From: Gammaproteobacteria bacterium
GTDB lineage: Bacteria > Pseudomonadota > Gammaproteobacteria > Pseudomonadales > Azotimanducaceae
Length of the DNA: 64,000 nt
Assembly (NCBI GenBank): GCA_026705345.1
Contig: JAPPAV010000069.1
Location: forward strand, 62,001 to 126,000
Reading direction: 5' to 3'
Shown here: piece after piece, positions 30,087-39,187 of the stretch
How positions within the stretch are numbered: the stretch's first letter is position 1
Layout of the letters: each line of letters opens with the position of its first letter
The notes under the pieces: model-generated
The model's input: only the letters and a program-made list of their open reading frames with translations
The model's database searches: none
Told to the model about the DNA's origin: nothing
Translations under genes and position numbers: made by a program

Positions 30087-32587
30087 CAGTCCTTCTCCAC
30101 GGGTTCCGCAGAAGTCTGCGCATCCCTCGATCGTTGCCGCTCGGCCTCCCGATCCCGGATGGCTTGGAGTCGCTTCAGGGCTTGTCGTTGGGACATCTGC
30201 TCGTCCTCGCCGGGTTGCGGCTGCGGCTGTTGGGCCTCGCGGCGCTGCTCGTCCTCCCCTTGCTGTTGCTGGCGCTGCTGGGGTGGCACCAACTCCTTCA
30301 AGGCGTTCTCGAGATGCTCCATGGCGGCCAATTGGTCTTCCAAAGCGGGCTCCAGGTCCGGCGACATCGTCGTGGCCCGGTTGGCACCATCGAGGAGGAT
30401 GGTAGCAGCGCTCAGCATGCGGCCACCGGCCTTGCGGACTTCGTCGGCGGCCTTGGCCAACCGTTCACCCGCGGCCGGATCCGTCGGTGCGCCGGTGGCA
30501 TTCGACTGCACCGTGGCATTCGCGGCATCAGCCTGTTGCGCCAACGCGGCTGCCAATTGGTCGCCCATCTGGGCATGTCGGCCTTGGCGCTCGGCTACCG
30601 CCCCCACGGCTGGGGCGAACTCGTCGCCCATCGCGGCCGACGACTCGGCTTGGAGTGTGGCCGTACCATCGTGCGTCTCGGCCTGGTCGGCGAGCAGGGC
30701 GGCCACGTGTTCGACGATGGAGAAGAACAAGCGACGCAAGTCCTCCAGGTAACCGAGGGTCTCAGCCGCACTGGTGCGGGCGTCGTCAACGGCATTGGCA
30801 TCCACGCTCACTGCCAGCGACGCGAGGCCTTGCGCGGCTCGGGCACGCAGATCCTCCGCCAATTCGTATCGTTTTTGCAGGGCCGCGCGCGTCTGCTCGT
30901 CCTGCTCTCCGGCTTCCTCGGTGGCCTGCGCGGCCTCTTCCTCAAGCAGGCCCTGCAACCGGGCGATGCGGCGCTGGTTGTCGGCGATGAGTTTGCCGGC
31001 AAGGGCAATCCGGTCAGCCGTGGCCATCGACTCGTCGTCGCCTTCTTCACCCGGTGTCAGCAGTTCCACAACGCCCTGCTGTGAACCGTAGGCAAGTTCG
31101 ATCAGGTTCTTGACGTCGGCGAACAGCTCGATGGCTTGGGCGACAGCGGCAATCGCCCGGTTCTCCTCGGGGAGTGCCGCGGTCGGGTTGCCGGATTCCA
31201 AGGTCGCCATGGCCGCGCGCATGGCTGCGAGGCCATCGTCGAGTATCGGTACGGCCTCGATGGCCGCCGCCAATACACGACGCCCGGCCGCATCCGCCTC
31301 CCGGAGAGTCGACGGATCGCTCGCCTCGACGGCCTCGAAACGACTCAGGATGCCGCCGGTCCGTACCGCGATGTCTTCTTGTCGCTCCGTTAAGTGTTTG
31401 TCGGTCAGCCACCGGGGCGATTGGCGTTCCAGGCTAATCGCACCGTCCGCGAATGCCGCCAAAACACCCGTATGGGCAATCAATTCCTGTTCGTCCCGGG
31501 CCACGGCCTTGAGTATCGTGATCGGGTCCAGCAATTGCTCACGGGCTCTCTTCAGTTCGGCGAGCGCCGCGTCCGCACGCCGATGGCCGCGTTCCCCCTC
31601 GAGGCGGCGCAACCTGCGGCGGGCATCGCTCAAGGACTGCCTGGCCCGTTCCAGGTAGCTGGTCATGGCGGCAAGTTGATGGGCACGGCTCTGCTGTTCG
31701 GGCGGCCGTTGCTCTTCCGGGGTCTGTTCGATGTAGAGGCGCTCCTCCGCCGCGAGATCGATGACGTCCCCGACTTCCGCCATCAACACCCGTTCCCGGC
31801 TCGCCAGGGTCTCGAATTCGGCGGTGAAGCCAACCGGTTCGGTACCCGCCCGTTCTACCACGATGTCCGTCATGAGCCGACGCACCTGGTCCCGCAAGCC
31901 GCGTTGGTCGTCGATCAGGCGGTCGAGACGGGCCTCCAAACGGTCGCCCTGGTTGAGTTGGTCGGCCAGTTGCAGGATCCACTTGGACACCAACTCCAGG
32001 TTGACTCGCGCGTCGTCGTCGCCGGGCGGCGCCAGGCGTACCGCGTCGTTGAACCACGCGGCACTCTGGCGGAGCGTCTCGATGACCTGTTCCGGGGCAG
32101 GCGGCTCCGCTTCGCTTGCGCCTACCTGCCCGGGAGACGCGGTTGCGTCGGCCGGTCCTGGATCGCTGTCGGTGCCGAAGCCAACCTGCCCCGCCAAGGA
32201 CATCCCTAGGTTGAACGCCGCCCGGTAGCGCAACTCGGGGTCCGGGCCGGCCTCGTCACGGGCCGCTAGGAACGCCGCCGCCGCGGCTTCGTAGTCACCG
32301 GCCCCAAAGTGCCCGAGACCTAGGTTGTACCGTCCGCGCGCAGTCGGTTGGGGGCCTTCGGAAACGGGATCCGCTTCCGTTTCGCCCCCGGCAACGTCGG
32401 TGTCCACGACCGGTGCGTCCGACCCGGCTCCGTCCGGAGGGGATTCATCTTCCGCCGGAGCACCAAGGCACGCTACGGCGAGCGTCAATGTCACGACGAG
32501 GAAGCCGAGGCGGGCGTTGGCGTGCCCGATCGGGCGCGATGGCCCCGCCCCTACGCATCGCATTCGAGCCAGCCATGGCGCGTTCAT
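30083..32587 (-). CDS. Large coiled-coil/TPR-like secreted protein in Bat operon
   Basis: ATG 32587; hydrophobic N-terminus LGFLVVTLTLAVACLGAP; RYNLGLGHFGAGDYEAAAAAFLAARDE TPR-like; long helical E/R/Q-rich region. Confidence 0.75.
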   Translation of the reverse strand: MNAPWLARMRCVGAGPSRPIGHANARLGFLVVTLTLAVACLGAPAEDESPPDGAGSDAPVVDTDVAGGETEADPVSEGPQPTARGRYNLGLGHFGAGDYEAAAAAFLAARDEAGPDPELRYRAAFNLGMSLAGQVGFGTDSDPGPADATASPGQVGASEAEPPAPEQVIETLRQSAAWFNDAVRLAPPGDDDARVNLELVSKWILQLADQLNQGDRLEARLDRLIDDQRGLRDQVRRLMTDIVVERAGTEPVGFTAEFETLASRERVLMAEVGDVIDLAAEERLYIEQTPEEQRPPEQQSRAHQLAAMTSYLERARQSLSDARRRLRRLEGERGHRRADAALAELKRAREQLLDPITILKAVARDEQELIAHTGVLAAFADGAISLERQSPRWLTDKHLTERQEDIAVRTGGILSRFEAVEASDPSTLREADAAGRRVLAAAIEAVPILDDGLAAMRAAMATLESGNPTAALPEENRAIAAVAQAIELFADVKNLIELAYGSQQGVVELLTPGEEGDDESMATADRIALAGKLIADNQRRIARLQGLLEEEAAQATEEAGEQDEQTRAALQKRYELAEDLRARAAQGLASLAVSVDANAVDDARTSAAETLGYLEDLRRLFFSIVEHVAALLADQAETHDGTATLQAESSAAMGDEFAPAVGAVAERQGRHAQMGDQLAAALAQQADAANATVQSNATGAPTDPAAGERLAKAADEVRKAGGRMLSAATILLDGANRATTMSPDLEPALEDQLAAMEHLENALKELVPPQQRQQQQGEDEQRREAQQPQPQPGEDEQMSQRQALKRLQAIRDREAERQRSRDAQTSAEPVEKDW
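32532..32554 (-). repeat. REP-like sequence with GTAG head (minus strand), inside 5' end of CDS
   Basis: GGGCGcgatggccCCGCCCCTAC; imperfect palindrome ending in CCCGCCCCTAC as at 1092-1116. Confidence 0.4.
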
Positions 32588-33639
32588 GCGGTCATCCTGT
32601 CGCGATACCCGGATTCCCACGACGACGCGCGGAAAGCCGACGCCCAGACCGCACCGATGAGGCAGACGATTGCGCCGAGCACGAGCCAGAAATAGTGCTC
32701 GGTGGGCGCCCGGCGTTGCAGACGGGCGGACGCATCGGTGACCAGGGGCTCGATGTGCGCCTCGACGATGGCGTCGAGGTCGATGGCCGCGGTGCCAGCG
32801 GGCACGTAGACGCCCTCCGTACGCAGCGCCAGTTCGCGCAACAGTTCGCCGTCCAAGCGCGAACGCACGACGACACCGTCCCGATCGGTAAGGAGCGTCT
32901 TGGCACCGGTGTCCGGATCGGTGAGCGTGATCTCGCTTCCTGTCTCGTCGCCGAATCCAATGGCAACGATTCGGATACCGGCGTCAACGGCTTCTTCGAC
33001 CGCGTCCATCGGATAGGAGTCGTGGTCCTCGCCATCCGTGATCAGCAGCATGACCCGGGAGACCCCGCGGTTGACGCCGAACGCCGCCACCGCCTTGTCA
33101 ATCGCGTCGCCAATGCGGGTGCCCCCACGCGATACGGACGACGTATCGACGCCCTTGAGAACGAGGTGGAAAAAGCCGTAGTCCGTGGTCAGCGGACTCA
33201 TGACGGCGGCACGACCCGCAAAGGCGATTAGGCCCACGCGGTGGCCCGTGACCCGATCGACGAACTCCGCGATGTCGGCCTTGGCCCGGGCAAGGCGATT
33301 CGGGGCGGCATCTTCGGCGAGCATGCTCTTCGACACGTCTAGCACCACCATGATGTCGGCGCTGACCCGACGCGCGGCGACGGCCTCGGTGCCCCCCGGC
33401 GTCTGTGGACGCATCAACGCCACCAAACCGAACAGCAGCGTCGCCAAGATGAAGACCAGTTTCGCAATGCGCCGCGTCGTCGAAGCGCCTTGGGCAAGAC
33501 GGGTCTGCATGGTTGCCGAAACGAAGCGGGCCAGGAGACCGCGACCGCGGAACTCCAGAAACGCCAAGGCGACCACCAGCGCCATCACCGGCCAGACGCC
33601 GTGTATCCAGTTCGGATTGGCGAAGACGATACCGTCCAC
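32584..33639 (-). CDS. VWA domain-containing protein (BatA/BatB type)
   Basis: MVVLDVSKSMLAEDAAPNRLARAKADIAEFVDRV MIDAS DxSxS; N- and C-terminal TM. Confidence 0.88.
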   Translation of the reverse strand: MDGIVFANPNWIHGVWPVMALVVALAFLEFRGRGLLARFVSATMQTRLAQGASTTRRIAKLVFILATLLFGLVALMRPQTPGGTEAVAARRVSADIMVVLDVSKSMLAEDAAPNRLARAKADIAEFVDRVTGHRVGLIAFAGRAAVMSPLTTDYGFFHLVLKGVDTSSVSRGGTRIGDAIDKAVAAFGVNRGVSRVMLLITDGEDHDSYPMDAVEEAVDAGIRIVAIGFGDETGSEITLTDPDTGAKTLLTDRDGVVVRSRLDGELLRELALRTEGVYVPAGTAAIDLDAIVEAHIEPLVTDASARLQRRAPTEHYFWLVLGAIVCLIGAVWASAFRASSWESGYRDRMTA

Positions 33640-34650
33640 TTAGGGCACCCGCGCGAATACGGCGCTGCGGCCCACCCAGCCGAGTACCATGAGCAGAAGC
33701 CCGAGGAGGAGCGGAAACGCGAACAGTTCCTCGTACTGACGCGAACGCTCCTCCGTGATCCGGGTACGCTCCAGACGATCGATCTCGGCGTAGACGTCGA
33801 CAAGCGCTTCGGCGTTGTCGGCACGGAAGTAGCGGCCGCCGGTCCGTTCCGCGATGTTGCGCAGGTTCGCTTCGTCGATCTGCACCGGGACCGAGCGCAG
33901 GACGCCGCGTAGGTCGCGCACCGGGGCGATACCCGTGGATCCCGCCCCGATGGTGTACACCTTGATGCCCTGCGAACGCGCCAGTTCGGCGGCAGAGGCC
34001 GGCGTCTCCACACCGGCATTGTTGACACCGTCGGTGAGCAGTACCGCAATGCGGGAGCGCGCCGGCGACTCGCGAAGTCGTTCGACCGCAAGTCCCAATG
34101 CATCGCCGATCGCGGTGCCGTCTTCCGTACGCAAACGGGTGATCTCCAGGTTGCGGGCCACCGCGACGAGGTTCTCATGGTCCAGGGTGAGGGGTGCGGC
34201 GGTGTCCGCGTATCCGGCAAAACTGACCACGCCGATGGCGTCGTCCGGCCGACCGGCGAGCGTGCCGCCGCCGAGCACGAACTGTTCGAAGACGTCCTGC
34301 ACCGCCTCGAGGCGCGTGCGTTCGCGTTCCGGCGTCAGGAGATCGAGAGCGGCCATCGAACCCGAAGTGTCGATGACCATCATGATCGCGATGCCCTCCC
34401 GTTGTACGCGGCTTGTCCGCTCGCCAATGCGAGGACCCGCTAGGGCGAGCACGAGTGCGATCAGCGACAACGCGAGGATCGCATCGGGCACCCAGGCCAG
34501 GCGGGCGCGCCAGCCGCGTCCACCGCTTGGCAACAGCTTGAAGGACGAGAACAACACCCGCCCCGGCGCCCGTCGCGCCAACAGGAAGACGGGAATGGCG
34601 AGCAACGCCAAGGAAAGAAGCGCCGGATCTCTGAACTCGATCGCCAACAT
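33640..34650 (-). CDS. VWA domain-containing protein (BatA type)
   Basis: MMVIDTSGSMAALDL MIDAS motif; TM segments at both ends. Confidence 0.88.
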   Translation of the reverse strand: MLAIEFRDPALLSLALLAIPVFLLARRAPGRVLFSSFKLLPSGGRGWRARLAWVPDAILALSLIALVLALAGPRIGERTSRVQREGIAIMMVIDTSGSMAALDLLTPERERTRLEAVQDVFEQFVLGGGTLAGRPDDAIGVVSFAGYADTAAPLTLDHENLVAVARNLEITRLRTEDGTAIGDALGLAVERLRESPARSRIAVLLTDGVNNAGVETPASAAELARSQGIKVYTIGAGSTGIAPVRDLRGVLRSVPVQIDEANLRNIAERTGGRYFRADNAEALVDVYAEIDRLERTRITEERSRQYEELFAFPLLLGLLLMVLGWVGRSAVFARVP

Positions 34651-34657
34651 CGTCGCG

Positions 34658-35725
34658 TCAGCCCGCCTCGGCCACCTGGGTGGCGGGACGGGTCGCTCGC
34701 GAGGCGCCCGCCGGTTCGTCGCGTGTGACAGCCGTCTCGTCGAGGAACCGCCTCGCCTCGTCTAGGGCCTGTTGGGACTCCTCCTCGCCCGGGCTGTAGC
34801 GGGCGAACTTCACGCGGTCGCAGGTGGCCAGGAAAGCGGACAGCAGTTCGCCGTGCGCGGCGGTCAACTCCGCCGAACGTCCGGCCTCGACCAGGAATTC
34901 CTCGGTGGTCAGTTCCGGTGCGCGTAGCGCGAAGCGTTCCTCGATGTAGCGCCGCACGATGTCGGACAGTTCGACGTACCAGGCATCCGCGGCGTCGGCG
35001 GTGGGCAGTCCGCGCTCTGCCAAGCGCTCGAGCCGAGCCACGGCCCGATCAAAGGCGGTCAAACGGGCCCGCTCCTCGGCGCGGCGCAACCACCCGGCGA
35101 CGCCCACCACCAACCCGACTGCGACAACCAGAACCAGGACGAGCCAAGGCCAGTGGTGCCGAAGCCAGGAGCCCTGAAGTTCCACCAGGGACCCGCGTGC
35201 CGGTCGCAATTCGCTGAGCGGTTGGCCTTCCGGCAACACCGAAGCCACCGTGAAGGCCAGTTCGTCGGTGAGCAGTTCCTTCGCCTTGCGATCGGCATCC
35301 GGGTCGCGCTCGTCGAGAAACTCCACCCGCAGCCGGGGTATCCGGTGCCGGCCACTTGTGGGAGCTTGCAGGGTATAGCGTTGCGTGAACAGCACACCGT
35401 CGCTGGCGGCCTCTTCCCGGGGCGCGAAGTCGATGATGGCGAACCGGCCAAGCGCCTCCCCGAACGCCGGCATCTCGATGGCAACGCCTGACTTCGCCGT
35501 TACCAGGAGGGTCAGGACAAGCGGGTCTCCCAAGCGCGGTGCCGGCGGCATCAGGGACACGGTTGCCGAGACCGGTCCTTCCCGGGTCTCCACGGCGAGT
35601 GGCGTTCCCTCGCTCGCCCCCGACTCGTCGCCCGCAGCCGATTCGTCCACCGAAGGACCGAGGTCGTCCGGCTGCGAACAGGAGGCCAGCACGGCGGAGA
35701 GACCCAGGGCGAGTGCGGCTCTCAT
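34658..35725 (-). CDS. BatD-like/DUF4381-like membrane protein with lipoprotein signal
   Basis: LGLSAVLASCSQPDD lipobox; central TM WPWLVLVLVVAVGLVVGVAGWL; overlaps DUF58 gene by 4 nt. Confidence 0.7.
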   Translation of the reverse strand: MRAALALGLSAVLASCSQPDDLGPSVDESAAGDESGASEGTPLAVETREGPVSATVSLMPPAPRLGDPLVLTLLVTAKSGVAIEMPAFGEALGRFAIIDFAPREEAASDGVLFTQRYTLQAPTSGRHRIPRLRVEFLDERDPDADRKAKELLTDELAFTVASVLPEGQPLSELRPARGSLVELQGSWLRHHWPWLVLVLVVAVGLVVGVAGWLRRAEERARLTAFDRAVARLERLAERGLPTADAADAWYVELSDIVRRYIEERFALRAPELTTEEFLVEAGRSAELTAAHGELLSAFLATCDRVKFARYSPGEEESQQALDEARRFLDETAVTRDEPAGASRATRPATQVAEAG

Positions 35726-36711
35726 CGCCGATTCCTCTTCTCGCGCATGCGGAAGAAACGCAGCAGGGGGTCAACCACCGATTGCGCGGCGTCGACGGTG
35801 ATCAGGTCGATGCCCACGCGCCCGAGCGCCCGTTCCAGGCTCTCCGCCCGATCTTCGGACCCGGCACGAACCGCGTCGCGAAACGCCGTCGAACCGGTGT
35901 CGACGAGACGCCGGGCACCGGTCTCCGCGTCTTCCACCGTTACCAGCCCGCCGCTGTCGATGGCCGACTCGCGGGGGTCGGCGACCCGCACCGCCACCAC
36001 GTCGTGCTTGCGGTTGGCGTTCGACAGCACGTCCAGGTAGTCGTCGTCGATGAAGTCCGAAACAAGGAACAGGATCGCCCGACGAGGCAGAACGCGGCGG
36101 CAGAACTCCAGCGCCGCCCCGATGTCGGTGCCGCGACGCGTCCCCGGGCCGTTGCGCTTCAGCAATTGTGCAAAGCGAACCGCAACCCGGCGCGGAAGCC
36201 GCGCCAATGACCGGGCCTGGCGCAGGGCACGCGCCTCGTCGGTCTCCTCCCGACCCCGGGCGAGGACCTCTCGAACGACCCGCAGGGCATGCTTCTGGCC
36301 CTTGCGGGGTGGAATGTACTCGTCGACCCCCGCGTGGAACAGCAGAAGGCCCACCTTGTCGTCGTTGTAGATCGCCGAGAAGGCGAGGAGCGCGGAGAGT
36401 TCCACCGCCGCCTCGCGCTTCGACCGATGCGCGGAGCCGAAGTCGAGGGATGCACTCATGTCCACCAGGAGCATCACCGTCAGTTGGCGCTCTTCGACGT
36501 AGCGCTTGACGTACGGAGCACCCACCCGGGCGGTCACGTTCCAGTCGATGGTTCGCACGTCGTCGCCGGGGACATAGGGCCGGACCTCGTCGAACTCGAC
36601 GCCCCGGCCCTTGAACACCGAGACGTAGGCACCGGCCAGCACGTCCGCCACCTGACGTCCCGTGGTGAGCTGGATGCGACGGACCTGGCTGACGATCTCG
36701 GCGGGAAGCAT
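35722..36711 (-). CDS. DUF58 domain-containing protein
   Basis: GRGVEFDEVRPYVPGDDVRTIDWNVTARVGAPYVKRYVEERQ DUF58 signature. Confidence 0.92.
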   Translation of the reverse strand: MLPAEIVSQVRRIQLTTGRQVADVLAGAYVSVFKGRGVEFDEVRPYVPGDDVRTIDWNVTARVGAPYVKRYVEERQLTVMLLVDMSASLDFGSAHRSKREAAVELSALLAFSAIYNDDKVGLLLFHAGVDEYIPPRKGQKHALRVVREVLARGREETDEARALRQARSLARLPRRVAVRFAQLLKRNGPGTRRGTDIGAALEFCRRVLPRRAILFLVSDFIDDDYLDVLSNANRKHDVVAVRVADPRESAIDSGGLVTVEDAETGARRLVDTGSTAFRDAVRAGSEDRAESLERALGRVGIDLITVDAAQSVVDPLLRFFRMREKRNRR

Positions 36712-36751
36712 GCCTCAATGGCCTTGTCGGAGCGTGGGAGCTAAACGGGGG

Positions 36752-37732
36752 CTAGGGCACCTCGACGTGGTCGAGAATCGTGGCGGCGAGATCGTCCGTA
36801 TCCCGACCTTCCGCCTCGGCTTCGTACGTGGCGACGATGCGGTGGCGCAGCACATCCGGGGCGATGCTCTTCACGTCGTGGGGACTGGCGTAGTTGCGTC
36901 CGGCCAGCAACGCGTGGGTCTTGGCCAGTTGGACGAGGCTCAACGATCCCCGCACCGACGCGCCGTACTCGATCAGATTGGCCAGTTCCGGCAGCCCCGC
37001 GTCGGCGGGGGCTCGCGTTGCGGCCACCAGGTCGACCGCGTAGCGCTTCACCTTGTCGTCCACGAACACCTGTCGCATTGCGTCCCTCGCATTGAGGATT
37101 GCCGCACCGGCCATGACCGGATTCGCCGTCGGCGCCGCGCCCTCCCCCGCCATTCGGTCGATGACGCGAACCTCGTCGTCGTTGGACAGATAGCCGACGC
37201 GAAGCTTCATCATGAAGCGGTCTAGCTGGGCTTCCGGAAGCGGATAGGTGCCTTCCTGCTCGATGGGATTCTGGGTCGCCATGACCAGGAACGGCTTGTC
37301 GAGAGGGAAGGTCTCCTCGCCCAGGGTGACCTGGCGCTCCTGCATGGCTTCGAGCAGGGCCGCCTGGACCTTGGCGGGGGCGCGGTTGATCTCGTCGGCG
37401 AGGATCAGGTTGCCGAACACCGGACCCTTGCGCACCGAATAGGTGCCTTCCCTCGGGTTGAAGATCTGGGTGCCGGTGACATCGCCGGGGAGCATGTCCG
37501 GGGTGAACTGGATGCGCGAGAACCGGCAGTCCACCGTCGCCGCCAACGTGCTGATGGCGAGAGTCTTGGCGAGACCGGGCACGCCCTCGAGCAGAACGTG
37601 CCCGTCGGCGATCAGCGCGAGGAGAAGCCGGTGGACCAGTTCGTCCTGGCCCACCAAGACCTTGCCGACCTCCGCCCTGACCGCATCGAACTGCGCCTTG
37701 ATCGTCGTGGTTTCCAGTCCCGCTTCCGCCAT
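36752..37732 (-). CDS. MoxR family AAA ATPase
   Basis: HVLLEGVPGLAKTLAISTLA Walker A; FGNLILADEINRAPAKVQAALLEAMQERQVTLG. Confidence 0.95.
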   Translation of the reverse strand: MAEAGLETTTIKAQFDAVRAEVGKVLVGQDELVHRLLLALIADGHVLLEGVPGLAKTLAISTLAATVDCRFSRIQFTPDMLPGDVTGTQIFNPREGTYSVRKGPVFGNLILADEINRAPAKVQAALLEAMQERQVTLGEETFPLDKPFLVMATQNPIEQEGTYPLPEAQLDRFMMKLRVGYLSNDDEVRVIDRMAGEGAAPTANPVMAGAAILNARDAMRQVFVDDKVKRYAVDLVAATRAPADAGLPELANLIEYGASVRGSLSLVQLAKTHALLAGRNYASPHDVKSIAPDVLRHRIVATYEAEAEGRDTDDLAATILDHVEVP

Positions 37733-37801
37733 CGTGCGTTCGCCCTCCAACTCCGCGAAAACCGCGGATTCTACGTCAGCGTCTTCGAATAGGGGTCCGC
37801 A

Positions 37802-39094
37802 TCACGGAACGACGCCGGATAGTTGCCAGTTGCCCCGCTGAAGCTGGATGGCGTAGGGAGTTCCCTCCGAGACTGCCCGCTCGAACTCGCCGACGTTGCC
37901 CACCGCGCGCCCGTCCACCGCCGTGATCACATCGCCGGACTCCAGCCCCAGCTCCCAGGCGCGACTGCCCCGGTCCACTTCGACGACCTCCACGCCATCT
38001 ACGCTACCGAAGAGACGATGTCGCCGCGAAAGGTCGCGGAATTTCGCACCCGCAAGAGTCGAAGCCGGCACCGTGCGGGGGGCATCGACCTGAACCACAC
38101 GACCAATCGTCGCTTCGATCGTCCGCTTCTTGCCGCCGCGGATGACAACGAGCTCCACGTCCTGGCCGGCAGAAGCCAAGGCGATCCGGTTGCGCAGGTC
38201 CTGCATGTTCACGACATCCTCGTCGTCCAAGCGCACGATGACGTCCTCGGCCTCGATGCCCGCGGCTTCCGCGGCCGATTCGGGGAGCACTCTTCCGACG
38301 ACCGCACCCTTGCCGGACTCGAGCCCGAGTTTCTCCATCGCGTCGGGAGTAACGTCGCCGATCAGCACGCCCAGCTGCCCACGATGCACCTCGCCGTGCT
38401 CGACGAGTTGGTCGGTAACCGCGCGGACGATGTTGGTCGGCACCGCGAATCCAAGACCCGCGCTGCCGCCGGATCGCGACACGATCACGGTGTTTATGCC
38501 CACCAGACTTCCCTCCAGATCGACGAGCGCGCCACCGGAATTGCCCTGGTTGATGGATGCGTCGGTCTGGATGAAGTCCTCGTAGCCGCCCCGGATGAAT
38601 CCGCTCCGTCCCAAGGCGCTGACAATCCCCGACGTGGCGGTCTGGCTAAGACCGAACGGGTTGCCGATCGCGACGACCAGATCCCCGACCGCCAGTTCAT
38701 CGGAGTCGCCAAGCGGCAGCGCCTGAAGGTCGTCCGCCGCGATCTTCAGAAGGCCGATGTCCGTGTCGGGATCGCTGCCGATCAGTTCCGCTTCGAACGT
38801 CCGTCTATCGTTGAGCGTCACCGTGATTCTTTCCGCACCATCGATCACATGGTGATTGGTGACGACATGTCCCTTTCGCGCATCGATGATGACGCCGGAA
38901 CCCGCCGACCCGCGATTCGACCAACGTCCTCTCCTTGCGCCTTGTTCCACCTGGATGCTGACAACCGCGGGAATCGCCTCGGCGAGAACGGGCGCGAACG
39001 TCAGCTTGCCGTCATGGGCTGCGGACGCAAGCGAAATCGCGACGATCACGGCACCCGTCAAGCCAACTGCGACGGTCTTCATGGCGAGTCTCAT
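37802..39094 (-). CDS. DegP/DegQ-type trypsin-like serine protease with PDZ domains
   Basis: VVTNHHVIDGA, DTDIGLLKI, TDASINQGNSGGALVDLEG catalytic triad; two PDZ segments. Confidence 0.92.
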   Translation of the reverse strand: MRLAMKTVAVGLTGAVIVAISLASAAHDGKLTFAPVLAEAIPAVVSIQVEQGARRGRWSNRGSAGSGVIIDARKGHVVTNHHVIDGAERITVTLNDRRTFEAELIGSDPDTDIGLLKIAADDLQALPLGDSDELAVGDLVVAIGNPFGLSQTATSGIVSALGRSGFIRGGYEDFIQTDASINQGNSGGALVDLEGSLVGINTVIVSRSGGSAGLGFAVPTNIVRAVTDQLVEHGEVHRGQLGVLIGDVTPDAMEKLGLESGKGAVVGRVLPESAAEAAGIEAEDVIVRLDDEDVVNMQDLRNRIALASAGQDVELVVIRGGKKRTIEATIGRVVQVDAPRTVPASTLAGAKFRDLSRRHRLFGSVDGVEVVEVDRGSRAWELGLESGDVITAVDGRAVGNVGEFERAVSEGTPYAIQLQRGNWQLSGVVP

Positions 39095-39187
39095 CTGGGT
39101 CTCCTGATCCTTTGATGCCATAGCGGGCAATAGCGTCTTTGATGGCGGCAACCGCCAAGAGTTCAAGACCCGCGCGACGCGACTCCC

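Noticed and set aside
37823-39115. 430-aa + strand ORF
   Set aside because: Antisense to the DegP-like protease, whose catalytic motifs are intact
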